Under the pieces are notes generated by a model. It was given only the letters and a program-made list of their open reading frames with translations, was not told where the DNA came from and ran no database searches. From the NCBI RefSeq assembly GCF_006547145.1, contig NZ_CP041244.1, forward strand, positions 2,542,001 through 2,606,000: a stretch of 64,000 bases of DNA, given 5' to 3'. The translations under genes were made by a program, and so were the position numbers. This DNA comes from Actinomadura sp. WMMA1423 (GTDB lineage: Bacteria; Actinomycetota; Actinomycetes; Streptosporangiales; Streptosporangiaceae). Of this stretch, positions 17,207-25,807 are shown in pieces (position 1 is the stretch's first letter; every line of letters starts with the position of its first letter).

Positions 17207-19614
17207 GCCAGTGCGCGCAGCCGGGTTGCGGAGGGACGATCGCGGACGGCTACTGCGACGTCTGCGGCAATCCGCCGGCGGCCCCCGCCGCCGCGCCTCC
17301 AAGGACCGCGGCTCCCACCACCGCGCCTCCCGCGTCTGGCGTCCCGGCGCCGCGCCCGGCGGCCGAGCGGCCCGACGCGTGCGGGCAGGCCGGGTGCACC
17401 GGCACGATCATGGACGGCTACTGCGACGTGTGCGGCTCGCCTCCCGCCCACACGGCCCGCGTCCCCGGCACGGGCGCGTCGGGCGGCGGCACCGGGGGCG
17501 CATCGCAGAGCACGGGACCGACGGGCGGCACGGCGACCGGCAGCACCCGGACGGGCAGCACCCGCACCGGGTCGGCCCGCTCGTCCGGCCGCCGGGGCAT
17601 GCTCGGCGCCGGACTCGTCGAGGTGCCGCGCGTCCCCTACCGGGACCCGTCCAGCGCGGTGATGAGCGACCCGCAGGTCGCCGAGGCCAAGCGGTACTGC
17701 AGCGGCTGCGGCGAGCCCGTCGGCCGCGGGCGCGGCGACCGCACGGGACGCACGGAGGGCTTCTGCCCCAAGTGCGGCGCCCGGTTCTCCTTCACCCCGA
17801 AGCTCGGCCCCGGCGACCTCGTCGGCGGCCAGTACAGCGTGCTGGGCTGCCTCGCCCACGGCGGGCTCGGCTGGATCTACCTCGCCCAGGACAAGAACGT
17901 CAGCGACCGGTGGGTCGTCCTCAAGGGCCTGCTCGACAGCGGCGACGCCGACGCGATGGCGGCCGCGGCGGCCGAGCGCGCGTTCCTCGCGGAGGTCGAG
18001 CACCCCAACATCGTCAAGATCTACAACTTCGTCCAGCACGGCGGCGACGGCTACATCGTCATGGAGTACGTGGGCGGGCAGTCGCTCAAGGACATCCTGC
18101 TCGCCCAGCCGCACCCGTCCGGCGAGAAGCACCTGCCGCTCTCGCAGGCCATCGCCTACGGGCTGGAGGTGCTGCGGGCGTTCGAGTACCTGCACGCGCA
18201 GGGCCTCGTCTACTGCGACTTCAAGCCGGACAACGTGATCCAGTCCGAGGAGCAGCTCCGGCTGATCGACCTCGGCGGGGTGCGGCGGCTGGACGACCCG
18301 GACGGCGCCATCTACGGCACGGTCGGCTACCAGGCCCCCGAGATCGCCGACGCCGGCCCGTCGGTCTCCTCCGACCTCTACACGGTCGGCCGGGCCCTCG
18401 CCGTGCTGAGCTTCCCGTTCAAGGGCTACACCCGCAAGCACGTCCACTCGCTGCCGCCGAGCGAGGAGATCCCCGTGCTGCGGCGGTTCGAGTCCTACGA
18501 CCGGCTGCTGCGCCGCGCCACGCACAAGGAGCCGAGCGCCCGCTTCCAGGACGCGGCGGAGATGGCCGAGCAGCTCACCGGCGTGCTGCGGGAGGTGCTG
18601 GCCGCCGAGGACGGCACGCCGCGGCCCGCGCCGTCCGGGCTCTTCGGCCCGGAGCGGTTCACCACTCGGATGGCGGAGGGGGCGCGGGAGGAGACCGGGC
18701 TGCCGCCCGCGCCGCCGCCGGTCGCCGCGGCGGCGCTGCCGGCGCCGCTGGTGGACGGCGCCGACCCCGCCGCCGCGTTCGTGTCCGGGCTCGGCGCGCT
18801 GGAGCCGGCGCAGGCCGCCGAGGCGGCGGCCAACGCGCCGGAGCGCACGCCCGAGGTCAGGCTGGCGCTCGCCCGCGCCAGGATCGAGCTCGGCGCGGCC
18901 GCGGAGGCCGACGAGCTGCTCGACGCGCTGGCCGCCGAGCGCCCCTCCGACTGGCGGATCGGCTGGTACCGCGCGGTCGGGCTGCTCGCCCGGGGCCGCG
19001 TGGACGAGGCCGCACGCCTGTTCGACCGGCTGTACGGGCTGCTGCCCGGGGAGGCGGCCCCCAAGCTCGGCCTCGCCTACTGCCGCGAGCGGTCGGCGCC
19101 CCACGACGCCGTCCGCCTGTACGAGACCGTGTGGCGCACCGACCAGAGCTACATCAACGCCGCCTTCGGCCTCGCCCGCGTCCATCTGGCGGCGGGCGAC
19201 CGCCGCGCCGCCGTCGCCGCGCTCGACTCGGTGCCGAAGATCTCCATCCGGTACGTGCCCGCGCAGGTCGCGGCCGTCGTGACGGCGGTGCGCGGCCGGC
19301 CCCCCGCCGAGCTGACGGCGGCCGAGCTGGTCGCCGCGGGCGACCGGCTGGGGGCCCTCGACCTGGACGCCGAGCGCCGCGACAGGCTCGCCGCCGAGGT
19401 GCTGGAGGCCGCGCTCGGCTGGCTCCTGGCGGGTTCCGGCACGGCGGCCGGGACCCGGGGCGGCTCCCTTTTCGGCGCCCCGCTCGCCGAGACCCCCCTG
19501 CGCCGCCTGCTGGAGGGGACGTACCGGGAGCTCGCGCGCCGCACCCGCGACCGGGACGAGTGCCGCCGGCTCGTCGACTCCGCCAACGCCGTACGCCCGA
19601 GGACGCTGCTGTGA
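17203..19614 (+). CDS. pknG: PknG-type serine/threonine protein kinase with extra zinc-ribbon tags
   Basis: 803-residue soluble kinase. Order: two N-terminal zinc-ribbon-like modules (C4-x4-C-x8-C-x2-C21 and C60-x4-C-x8-C-x2-C77), a Gly/Thr/Ser-rich linker with GSTRTGSTRTGS, the PknG rubredoxin-like pair (YCSGCG 165-170, FCPKCG 187-192), kinase (about 210-475), then a TPR-like region (about 540-800). The kinase keeps K241 in VVLKG. It has the PknG-specific YCDFKPDNVI loop in place of HRD, and DLG in place of DFG. In Mycobacterium and Corynebacterium PknG phosphorylates GarA/OdhI and adjusts 2-oxoglutarate use in response to amino acids sensed by GlnX/GlnH. The two extra zinc modules are an addition not in the mycobacterial protein. 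Start ATG overlaps the upstream stop. Confidence 0.93.
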   Translation: MSQCAQPGCGGTIADGYCDVCGNPPAAPAAAPPRTAAPTTAPPASGVPAPRPAAERPDACGQAGCTGTIMDGYCDVCGSPPAHTARVPGTGASGGGTGGASQSTGPTGGTATGSTRTGSTRTGSARSSGRRGMLGAGLVEVPRVPYRDPSSAVMSDPQVAEAKRYCSGCGEPVGRGRGDRTGRTEGFCPKCGARFSFTPKLGPGDLVGGQYSVLGCLAHGGLGWIYLAQDKNVSDRWVVLKGLLDSGDADAMAAAAAERAFLAEVEHPNIVKIYNFVQHGGDGYIVMEYVGGQSLKDILLAQPHPSGEKHLPLSQAIAYGLEVLRAFEYLHAQGLVYCDFKPDNVIQSEEQLRLIDLGGVRRLDDPDGAIYGTVGYQAPEIADAGPSVSSDLYTVGRALAVLSFPFKGYTRKHVHSLPPSEEIPVLRRFESYDRLLRRATHKEPSARFQDAAEMAEQLTGVLREVLAAEDGTPRPAPSGLFGPERFTTRMAEGAREETGLPPAPPPVAAAALPAPLVDGADPAAAFVSGLGALEPAQAAEAAANAPERTPEVRLALARARIELGAAAEADELLDALAAERPSDWRIGWYRAVGLLARGRVDEAARLFDRLYGLLPGEAAPKLGLAYCRERSAPHDAVRLYETVWRTDQSYINAAFGLARVHLAAGDRRAAVAALDSVPKISIRYVPAQVAAVVTAVRGRPPAELTAAELVAAGDRLGALDLDAERRDRLAAEVLEAALGWLLAGSGTAAGTRGGSLFGAPLAETPLRRLLEGTYRELARRTRDRDECRRLVDSANAVRPRTLL

Positions 19615-21035
19615 CCGACGCCCCCAACGGAGCCGACCGCCCCGGCGGCACCGACACCACCGGACCCGACACCACCGGACCCGACGCCACCGGACCCGAC
19701 ACCAAGGGGCCCGGCACACCGGGAACCGACCCGGCCGACCAGGGGAAGGCGGCCGAGCTGGCCTGCCCCGCCTGCGGCGCCGTGGTGTTCGCCGAGGAGA
19801 TCTTCTGCGAGGAGTGCGGGCACCGGCTCGCCGACGGCCCGCCCGCCCCGTCCGCCGGGCGCGAGGGCGCCGAGGCCGCCGGGCGCGCCGGCGCGACGGT
19901 GCGGCAGGAGTCCGCGCCGTCCGCGCGCCGCACCGCCGCGGGCCCGTGCCCCGGTTGCGGCGGGACGGCGATCGGCGCGGACGGCTACTGCGAGACGTGC
20001 GGCCTGCGCCAGCCCGCTGAGCGCGACCACGTCGAGATCGAGCTCGCCGCCGGATCCGGCGGGAACGGCGCCCGCCCCGTCGTCGCGGCGGGCGCGAGCG
20101 ACCGCGGCCGCCGCTACAGCCGCAACGAGGACGCGCTGGCCCTCGCCGCGCACCCCACCGGCGTCGCGGCCGTCGTGTCGGACGGCGTCGGCTCCTCCCA
20201 GCGTCCCGACGAGGCGTCCCGCGCCGCCGCCGACACCGGCGTCGCCGAACTCGTGGCGCGGCTGGACGCCGGCGAGGACGCCGAGGACGCCACCCGCCAC
20301 GCGGCGCTGCGGGCGGCCGCCGCCGTCGCGGCGCTCGCCACGTCGCCGTCGGACGCGCCGTCGTGCACCTACGTGTCGGCGGTGACGCGCGGCCCGGCGG
20401 TCACGGTCGGCTGGGTCGGCGACAGCCGCGCCTACTGGCTGTCGGCGGAGGCGCCCGCCGGGCCGGGCGAGGAGGGCGCCCCCGGCCCCGCTCCGGACGA
20501 GGCGGACGCGGCCGAGGTCAGCACCGGCGACATGGCCGAGCTCGGCCCGTCCCGCCGGCTCACCGAGGACGACTCGTGGGCCGCGTTCATGGTCGGCACG
20601 GGCTCGATGACGGAGGCGGAGGCGGAGGCCCACCCGAACGCGCACGTCATCACCGCCTGGCTGGGCGCCGACGCCGGGCAGGTCGAGCCGCACGTGGCGA
20701 CGTTCCGTCCGGGCGGCCCCGGCACATTGCTGGTGTGCAGCGACGGGCTGTGGAACTACTACCCCGCGGCCGCCGACCTGGCGGCACTGCTGGCCGGAGA
20801 CCCCGGAGGCGACGACCCCGGAGGCGCCGAGGCCGAAGGCGCCGATCCCAGGGGCGGCGCAGCCCCCGGCCCCGCGGCCGACCCGCTGGGCGCCGCGCGG
20901 GCGCTGGTGCGCCGCGCGCTGGAAGCCGGGGGCCGCGACAACATCACGGTCGCCGTGATCCCGGTCCCCTCCCCCGGCGGCTCCGCCGGCCGCGTCCACG
21001 AGAGCATCCCCGAGAGCACGGAGCAGCCCCGATGA
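19611..21035 (+). CDS. PP2C-family protein phosphatase with two zinc ribbons
   Basis: 474-residue phosphatase. An acidic/Gly-Thr leader with a TTGPD repeat (residues 16-31) is followed by two CxxC/CxxC ribbons (C52/C55/C66/C69 and C113/C116/C127/C130) and a PP2C domain (about 155-455). Metal-binding motifs are intact: RNEDAL, VVSDGVGSS, WVGDSRAYW, SDGLWNYY and DNITVAVI. The GTG start overlaps the kinase stop (GTGA), so kinase and phosphatase are co-translated, and it is the natural antagonist of the kinase. No membrane segment, so cytoplasmic. The ribbons resemble those of the kinase and the FHA protein, suggesting a common docking partner. Confidence 0.92.
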   Translation: MTDAPNGADRPGGTDTTGPDTTGPDATGPDTKGPGTPGTDPADQGKAAELACPACGAVVFAEEIFCEECGHRLADGPPAPSAGREGAEAAGRAGATVRQESAPSARRTAAGPCPGCGGTAIGADGYCETCGLRQPAERDHVEIELAAGSGGNGARPVVAAGASDRGRRYSRNEDALALAAHPTGVAAVVSDGVGSSQRPDEASRAAADTGVAELVARLDAGEDAEDATRHAALRAAAAVAALATSPSDAPSCTYVSAVTRGPAVTVGWVGDSRAYWLSAEAPAGPGEEGAPGPAPDEADAAEVSTGDMAELGPSRRLTEDDSWAAFMVGTGSMTEAEAEAHPNAHVITAWLGADAGQVEPHVATFRPGGPGTLLVCSDGLWNYYPAAADLAALLAGDPGGDDPGGAEAEGADPRGGAAPGPAADPLGAARALVRRALEAGGRDNITVAVIPVPSPGGSAGRVHESIPESTEQPR

Positions 21036-22339
21036 GCGAGCCGCAGTTCACCATCTCCGTCGACCAGAACAAGTACCTGCCCGAAGGCGGCCGCGAGGTG
21101 CACGCCATCATCTCCGTCGAGGCGACCGCGGCGCCGGGCGGCGCAGGCGCGCCCGCGCCGTCCTCGGCCCGGGCGTCCGAGGTCGTCATCATCGACACCT
21201 CGGGCTCGATGTCCTACCCCGAGACCAAGCTGCGGGCGGCGATCGCGGCCGCGCAGGTCGCGGTCGACACGCTGCGCGACGGCGTGGAGTTCGCGGTGGT
21301 CTCGGGTTCCAACACGGCCTCGATGGTCTTCCCGCGGCACCAGGGGCTGGTCCCGGCGACGCCGGAGACCCGCGCCGAGGCCAAGCACGCGCTGAGCCGG
21401 CTGAAGGCGTCCGGCGGCACCGCGATCGGGTCGTGGCTGCGGCTGGCCGACGACCTGTTCGCCGGGCGCGACGGGATCCGGCACGCGATCCTGCTGACCG
21501 ACGGCAAGAACCAGCACGAGACGCCCGCGGAGCTCGACGCGGCCCTGGCCCGCTGCGGCGGGCGGTTCGTCTGCGACTGCCGCGGCGTCGGCACCGACTG
21601 GGAGGTCCCCGAGCTGCGCAAGGTGTCCTCGGCGCTGCTCGGCAGCGTCGGCATGGTGGCCGACCCGGCCGGGCTGGTCGAGGACTTCCGCGCCATGACC
21701 AAGGAGGCGATGGGCAAGTCCGTCGCCGACGTCGCCCTGCGCGTGTGGACGCCCCAGACGGCGCGGCTGCGGTTCGTCAAGCAGGTCTCCCCGTCGGTGG
21801 AGGACCTCACCGGCAAGCGCACCGAGTCGGCGCCGCAGGCGGGCGACTACCCGCTCGGCGCGTGGGGCGCCGAGAGCCGCGACTACCACGTCTGCGTGGA
21901 GGTGCCGCCGGGAGAGATCGGCAAGGAGCTGCGCGCCGCCTGGGTGAAGCTCGTCGTGCCGGGCCTGCCCGGCGAGGAGGCGCGGGTCGTCGCGACCGCG
22001 AACGTCCTCGCCCAGTGGACCGACGACGAGGCGGAGTCCACCCGGATCAACGCGCGGGTCGCGGGCTACACCGGTCAGGCGGAGCTGGCCACGGCGATCC
22101 AGGAGGGCCTCCAGGCCCGCAAGGACGGCGACTTCGACACCGCGACCGCGCGGCTCGGCCGGGCCGTGGTGCTCGCGGGCGAGGCCGGCAACGACGAGAT
22201 CACCGCGATGCTGCGCAAGGTGGTGGACGTCGTGGACGAGGCGACCGGTACCGTCCGGTTGAAGCGCGACGTCGCCAAGGCCGACGAGATGGAGCTCGAC
22301 ACGCGCTCCAGCAAGACGGTAAGGACACGCAAGGACTAG
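21032..22339 (+). CDS. von Willebrand factor A domain protein
   Basis: 435-residue VWA protein. An N-terminal beta-rich domain (FTISVDQNKYLPEGGREV) precedes a VWA domain with a complete MIDAS: D55-T-S-G-S59, Thr in GGTAIGSW and Asp in LLTDGKN. A C-terminal part is rich in charged helices. No signal peptide or zinc motif. The ATG overlaps the phosphatase stop (ATGA). VWA proteins often act as metal-dependent adaptors beside FHA and kinase modules; here it lies between phosphatase and FHA genes. Likely a scaffold or kinase substrate; function not established. Confidence 0.9.
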   Translation: MSEPQFTISVDQNKYLPEGGREVHAIISVEATAAPGGAGAPAPSSARASEVVIIDTSGSMSYPETKLRAAIAAAQVAVDTLRDGVEFAVVSGSNTASMVFPRHQGLVPATPETRAEAKHALSRLKASGGTAIGSWLRLADDLFAGRDGIRHAILLTDGKNQHETPAELDAALARCGGRFVCDCRGVGTDWEVPELRKVSSALLGSVGMVADPAGLVEDFRAMTKEAMGKSVADVALRVWTPQTARLRFVKQVSPSVEDLTGKRTESAPQAGDYPLGAWGAESRDYHVCVEVPPGEIGKELRAAWVKLVVPGLPGEEARVVATANVLAQWTDDEAESTRINARVAGYTGQAELATAIQEGLQARKDGDFDTATARLGRAVVLAGEAGNDEITAMLRKVVDVVDEATGTVRLKRDVAKADEMELDTRSSKTVRTRKD

Positions 22340-22371
22340 ACGGTGACCACCGGGAGGAGCGAGGGCTGAGC

Positions 22372-23262
22372 ATGGCGAGCTGCCCCAGCGGACACACCTC
22401 GCAGGCGCAGGACTACTGCGACGTCTGCGGCGAGCGCATCGGCGGCGCCCCCTCGGGCGCCGGGGGAGGCGCGCCCGTCCCGCCGGCGTCGCCGGGCGGG
22501 ACCCCGTGCCCCGACTGCGGGACGCCCAGCACCGACCGCTTCTGCGAGGCGTGCGGTTACGACTTCGCCATCGGGGGCGGCAAGCCCACCCCGGCGCCGG
22601 AGGCCGCCTCGTCGCCGGCGTCCGCCGCGCCGTCGGAGGCCGTGTCGTCGGGATCTTCCGCGTCACCGGAGCCGGCCGTGGCCGCCCCGCGCAGACCGAC
22701 ATCGGCGCGGCGGGGGCCGTCCGACCCGCGGCGCCCGCCCGCGCCGCCGGTCCCCGCCCCGCCGGTCCCGGCGCCGCCCGTGCCCGCTCCCCCGGTCCCG
22801 GCGCCGCCGGTCCCCGCCCCGCCCGTGCCGGCGCCGCCCGTCCCCGGGGCGCTGTGGACGGCCGTCGTCCGCGCCGACCGCGAGTACTACGACACGGTCG
22901 TCGCCGAGGAGGGGCCCGACTCGGCGTCGCTGTCGTTCCCGCCGTACGCGCCCGAGCGGCGCATCCCGCTGACCGGGCGGCAGGTCCGCATCGGGCGGCG
23001 CAGCTCCTCCCAGCCGTCCCCGCCCGAGATCGACCTGCGCGAGCCGCCCGAGGACCCCGGCGTCTCCCACGTGCACGCGGTGCTGCTGGCGAAGCCCGAC
23101 GGCACGTGGACGCTGGTCGACCCCGGCTCCACCAACCGCACCTGCGTGAACGGGTCCACCGACCCCATCCCCTACAACGTGGAGGTCCCGGTCTCCGACG
23201 GCGACCGGATCCACGTGGGCGCCTGGACCACGATCACGCTGACCCGAGGCGAGGCGACATGA
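22372..23262 (+). CDS. FHA-domain protein with two zinc ribbons and a PPVPA repeat linker
   Basis: 296-residue protein. Residues 1-65 hold two ribbon-like modules (C4/H8/C16/C19 and C46/C49/C58/C61). Residues 124-158 are seven tandem copies of APPVP, a stiff proline spacer. The C-terminal FHA domain (about 205-290) keeps the phosphothreonine-binding signature: IGRRSS, SHVHAVLL and STNRTCVNG. FHA domains bind phosphothreonine, so this may be the reader of kinase output, analogous to GarA/OdhI in PknG signalling though with a different architecture. GGGAGGAGCGAGGG precedes the ATG. Its stop overlaps the membrane protein start. Confidence 0.9.
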   Translation: MASCPSGHTSQAQDYCDVCGERIGGAPSGAGGGAPVPPASPGGTPCPDCGTPSTDRFCEACGYDFAIGGGKPTPAPEAASSPASAAPSEAVSSGSSASPEPAVAAPRRPTSARRGPSDPRRPPAPPVPAPPVPAPPVPAPPVPAPPVPAPPVPAPPVPGALWTAVVRADREYYDTVVAEEGPDSASLSFPPYAPERRIPLTGRQVRIGRRSSSQPSPPEIDLREPPEDPGVSHVHAVLLAKPDGTWTLVDPGSTNRTCVNGSTDPIPYNVEVPVSDGDRIHVGAWTTITLTRGEAT

Positions 23263-24761
23263 CCGCCGTTCAGCAGGCCCCACCGCCGGGCCCCGCCGTG
23301 CACGCGCCTCCCCCTCCCCCGGGCGGGCGGGGCGGGGATCTCCGGCCGGGCGGCGCCGCGCCGACCGGTGTCGCGCGACTGCTCCCCCGGACGGTCGCGG
23401 CCCGCGTCAGGGCGCTGACCGCGCTGTCGCTGGTGCTGCTGGTGGCGCTGCTCGGCGTCGCCTGGACGGCGGTCGGCGACGCCCGCGAGGGAGTGCGGGT
23501 CATCGGGCACGACGCGGGCCCGCAGGTCGTCGCCACCGGCGACCTGTACTTCCAGCTCAGCGACATGGACGCGCAGCTCGCGAACGCGCTGCTGATCGGC
23601 GACGCGGCGGGCGGCGGGCGCGAGCAGGCGCTCGCCCGCTACGACCAGGACCGGCGCAGGGCGGGCGAGGCGCTGCTGAAGGCCGCCAAGCTCGCCGACG
23701 AGTCGACCGAGAACGAGACGGCCCGGGACCTGCTGGACGCGCTGGCCCGCTACGAGCGCCTCGCCGGGCAGGCGCTGCTGCTGGACCGGCAGTCCCCGCA
23801 CGCGTCCGGGCCGCCGTCGCAGAAGGTCGTCGACCTCTACCGGCAGGCGACCGACCTCATGAAGCTGGACCTGCTGCCCAAGGCGTACAACCTGACGCTC
23901 GACAACGGCACCCTCGTCCGGCACACCTACGAGGACAAGCGGTCGGCGGTCCTCGCGGGCCGCACCGGCGTCCTCGCCGCGGGCCTGGTGCTCCTGGCCG
24001 TCCTCGCCGGATTCCAGCTCTACCTGGCCCGGCGGTTCCGCCGGCTGCTGAACGTGCCGCTCGCGCTGGCGACGCTCGGCACGCTAGTCCTGGTCGCGGC
24101 CGCCTCCCTCATGCTCACCGCCCAGTCCGACCATCTCCGCCAGGCCAAGGAGGAGGGCTTCGACTCGATCCTGGGGCTCTCGCGGACCCGAGCCATCAGC
24201 AACAGCGCCTACGCCGACGAGACCCGGTTCCTGCTCGACCCCGGGCGGGCCGACGCCTACGAGCAGGTCTACCTGAGCAAGTCCCAGACCATCCTGTATC
24301 TGAAGGCCGGCAACCTTACCCAGTACAACGAGGCCGTCCAGAAGGACCTGTCCTACGAGCCCGGACGCGCCCCGTTCCTCGGTTTCCTCGGTGCCGAGGC
24401 CGACCGGCCGGTGCGGTCGGCCGCGCAGAGGGCCCAGCTCACGGACGCCATGAACAGGGTGCTCCGCGACTACCAGAGGGTCCAGGCGAACGACCGCCGG
24501 ATGCGCGACCTCGCCGACCGGGGCCGGCGCGACCAAGCGGTCGGCGACCGCGGTGCGGCCGCCGCCGACTTCACCCGGTACGACCGCTCCCTCCAGTCGC
24601 TGGTCGCCATCCACCAGGAGGCCTTCGACGGGGCCGTGGCGGACGGGGACGGCGGGACGGGCGGCTGGTACGCCGTCCTGCCCGCCGCGGGCCTCGTCAT
24701 CGCGGCGCTCGTGCTGGTCGGCGTCCGCCCGCGCCTGGCCGAGTACCGGTGGTCGAAATGA
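23259..24761 (+). CDS. glnX: GlnX-like four-helix membrane sensor protein
   Basis: 500-residue membrane protein. After a Pro-rich cytoplasmic leader come one transmembrane helix (about 52-72), an external helical domain, two closely spaced helices (about 230-252 and 262-284), a second external domain, and a C-terminal helix (about 470-490). The layout and gene position between pknG and glnH match GlnX of mycobacteria and corynebacteria, which passes the ligand state of GlnH to PknG. No kinase or methyl-accepting domain is visible. ATG overlaps the FHA stop (ATGA). Confidence 0.85.
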   Translation: MTAVQQAPPPGPAVHAPPPPPGGRGGDLRPGGAAPTGVARLLPRTVAARVRALTALSLVLLVALLGVAWTAVGDAREGVRVIGHDAGPQVVATGDLYFQLSDMDAQLANALLIGDAAGGGREQALARYDQDRRRAGEALLKAAKLADESTENETARDLLDALARYERLAGQALLLDRQSPHASGPPSQKVVDLYRQATDLMKLDLLPKAYNLTLDNGTLVRHTYEDKRSAVLAGRTGVLAAGLVLLAVLAGFQLYLARRFRRLLNVPLALATLGTLVLVAAASLMLTAQSDHLRQAKEEGFDSILGLSRTRAISNSAYADETRFLLDPGRADAYEQVYLSKSQTILYLKAGNLTQYNEAVQKDLSYEPGRAPFLGFLGAEADRPVRSAAQRAQLTDAMNRVLRDYQRVQANDRRMRDLADRGRRDQAVGDRGAAAADFTRYDRSLQSLVAIHQEAFDGAVADGDGGTGGWYAVLPAAGLVIAALVLVGVRPRLAEYRWSK

Positions 24762-24795
24762 GAGCGGTCGAAATGAGGGCGGTCGGAATGAGGGC
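24751..24795 (+). repeat. three tandem 15-bp units, each with an ATG, at the glnH start
   Basis: The unit GGTCGAAATGAGAGC recurs with 1-3 changes so that ATGAG falls at 24758, 24773 and 24788. It encodes VEMRA-VEMRA-VGMRA at the head of the lipoprotein signal peptide. The first copy also supplies the GlnX stop codon. Confidence 0.75.
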
Positions 24796-25633
24796 GCGGC
24801 GCCTCGCGGCGGCGGTGCTCGCGGCGGTGGCCGTCCTCGGCGCGGGGACGGCATGCGCGATCGCGGACGCCGGGGAGGACTCGGTCGCCGGCAAGGACGC
24901 GCTCGTCATCGGCGTCAACGGCGACCAGCCCGGGCTCGGCGAGCGCCGGGACGACGGCTCGTTCACGGGATTCGACGTCGACATCGCCAAGGAGATCGCC
25001 CGGCGCCTGGAAGTGCGCCCGGACGACGTGACGTTCAAGCGGGTCACCTCGGCGACCCGCGAGAAAATGCTCCAGGACGGCGACGTCGACCTCGTGGTGG
25101 CCAGCTATTCCATCACGCCGGAACGCATGGTGAAGGTGTCGTTCGCGGGTCCCTACTATGTGGCCCACCAGGACATTCTCGTCCGCCGTTCCGATGCCGG
25201 CCGGATCCGGAACATCGACGACCTGAAAGGGCGGCGGCTCTGCCGCGTCCCCGGGTCGGTGTCGTTTCCGCGCGTCCACGACGAGCAGGGCGTCGCGGCG
25301 CTGCCGGTCGAGGCGAGCGGGTACGCCGGCTGCCTCACCGAGCTCACCGAGGGCCGGCTCGACGCGGTCTCCACCGACGACCTGATCCTCGCGGGCCTCG
25401 CGGCGAAGGCGTCCGGGAGCGGCGGCGGGCTCTCGATCGTCAACGCCCCGTTCACCGACGAGCCCTACGGCGTCGGCCTCAGGAAGGGCGACGTCGACGG
25501 GTGCGAGGCGGTCAACAAGGCGATCACCCGGATGTACCAGGACGGCACCGCGCCGCGGCTGCTGGACAGGTGGTTCCGCCCCGCCGGGCTGAAGGTCACC
25601 ACCACCGTCCCGCAATTCGAGGGCTGCGTCTGA
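24758..25633 (+). CDS. glnH: GlnH-like amino acid-binding lipoprotein
   Basis: 291-residue solute-binding protein of the GlnH/ArtJ family. A lipobox GTAC places the lipidated Cys at 33. The mature domain shows LVIGVNGDQPGLGER, GFDVDIAKEIARRL, DLVVASYSITPERM and FAGPYYVAHQDILV, all typical of polar amino acid binders. In the mycobacterial system GlnH binds Asp/Glu and signals through GlnX to PknG. There is no transporter permease here, which supports a sensing rather than an uptake role. The ATG at 24758 overlaps the GlnX stop; two more in-frame ATGs follow at 15-bp steps within a short repeat. Confidence 0.9.
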   Translation: MRAVEMRAVGMRARRLAAAVLAAVAVLGAGTACAIADAGEDSVAGKDALVIGVNGDQPGLGERRDDGSFTGFDVDIAKEIARRLEVRPDDVTFKRVTSATREKMLQDGDVDLVVASYSITPERMVKVSFAGPYYVAHQDILVRRSDAGRIRNIDDLKGRRLCRVPGSVSFPRVHDEQGVAALPVEASGYAGCLTELTEGRLDAVSTDDLILAGLAAKASGSGGGLSIVNAPFTDEPYGVGLRKGDVDGCEAVNKAITRMYQDGTAPRLLDRWFRPAGLKVTTTVPQFEGCV

Positions 25634-25699
25634 GAATCCGTCACCGAGCGCATTGAATTGGTCACACAATGGCACGGGAGGGACTGGTGAAACCGGTCG

Positions 25700-25761
25700 G
25701 TCACTGAGATCAGTCGGTTACGTAAGTTTCGGTCGGCGCGCGTGATCGTAAGTTATGGTCG
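25700..25761 (+). promoter_or_regulatory. repeat-rich promoter region before the membrane coiled-coil gene
   Basis: A dyad ACTGAGATCAGT (25703-25714) is followed by two direct repeats, CGTAAGTTTCGGTCG (25721-25735) and CGTAAGTTATGGTCG (25747-25761). The repeats are 26 bp apart and identical at 13 of 15 positions. This is the most AT-rich stretch of the cluster and lies 46-108 bp before the ATG. It suggests that the following gene has its own regulated promoter. Confidence 0.55.
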
Positions 25762-25807
25762 CGATCAAAACCCGTTCCGGTAATCACCGTCACGCCCGAG
25801 GAGTGCA

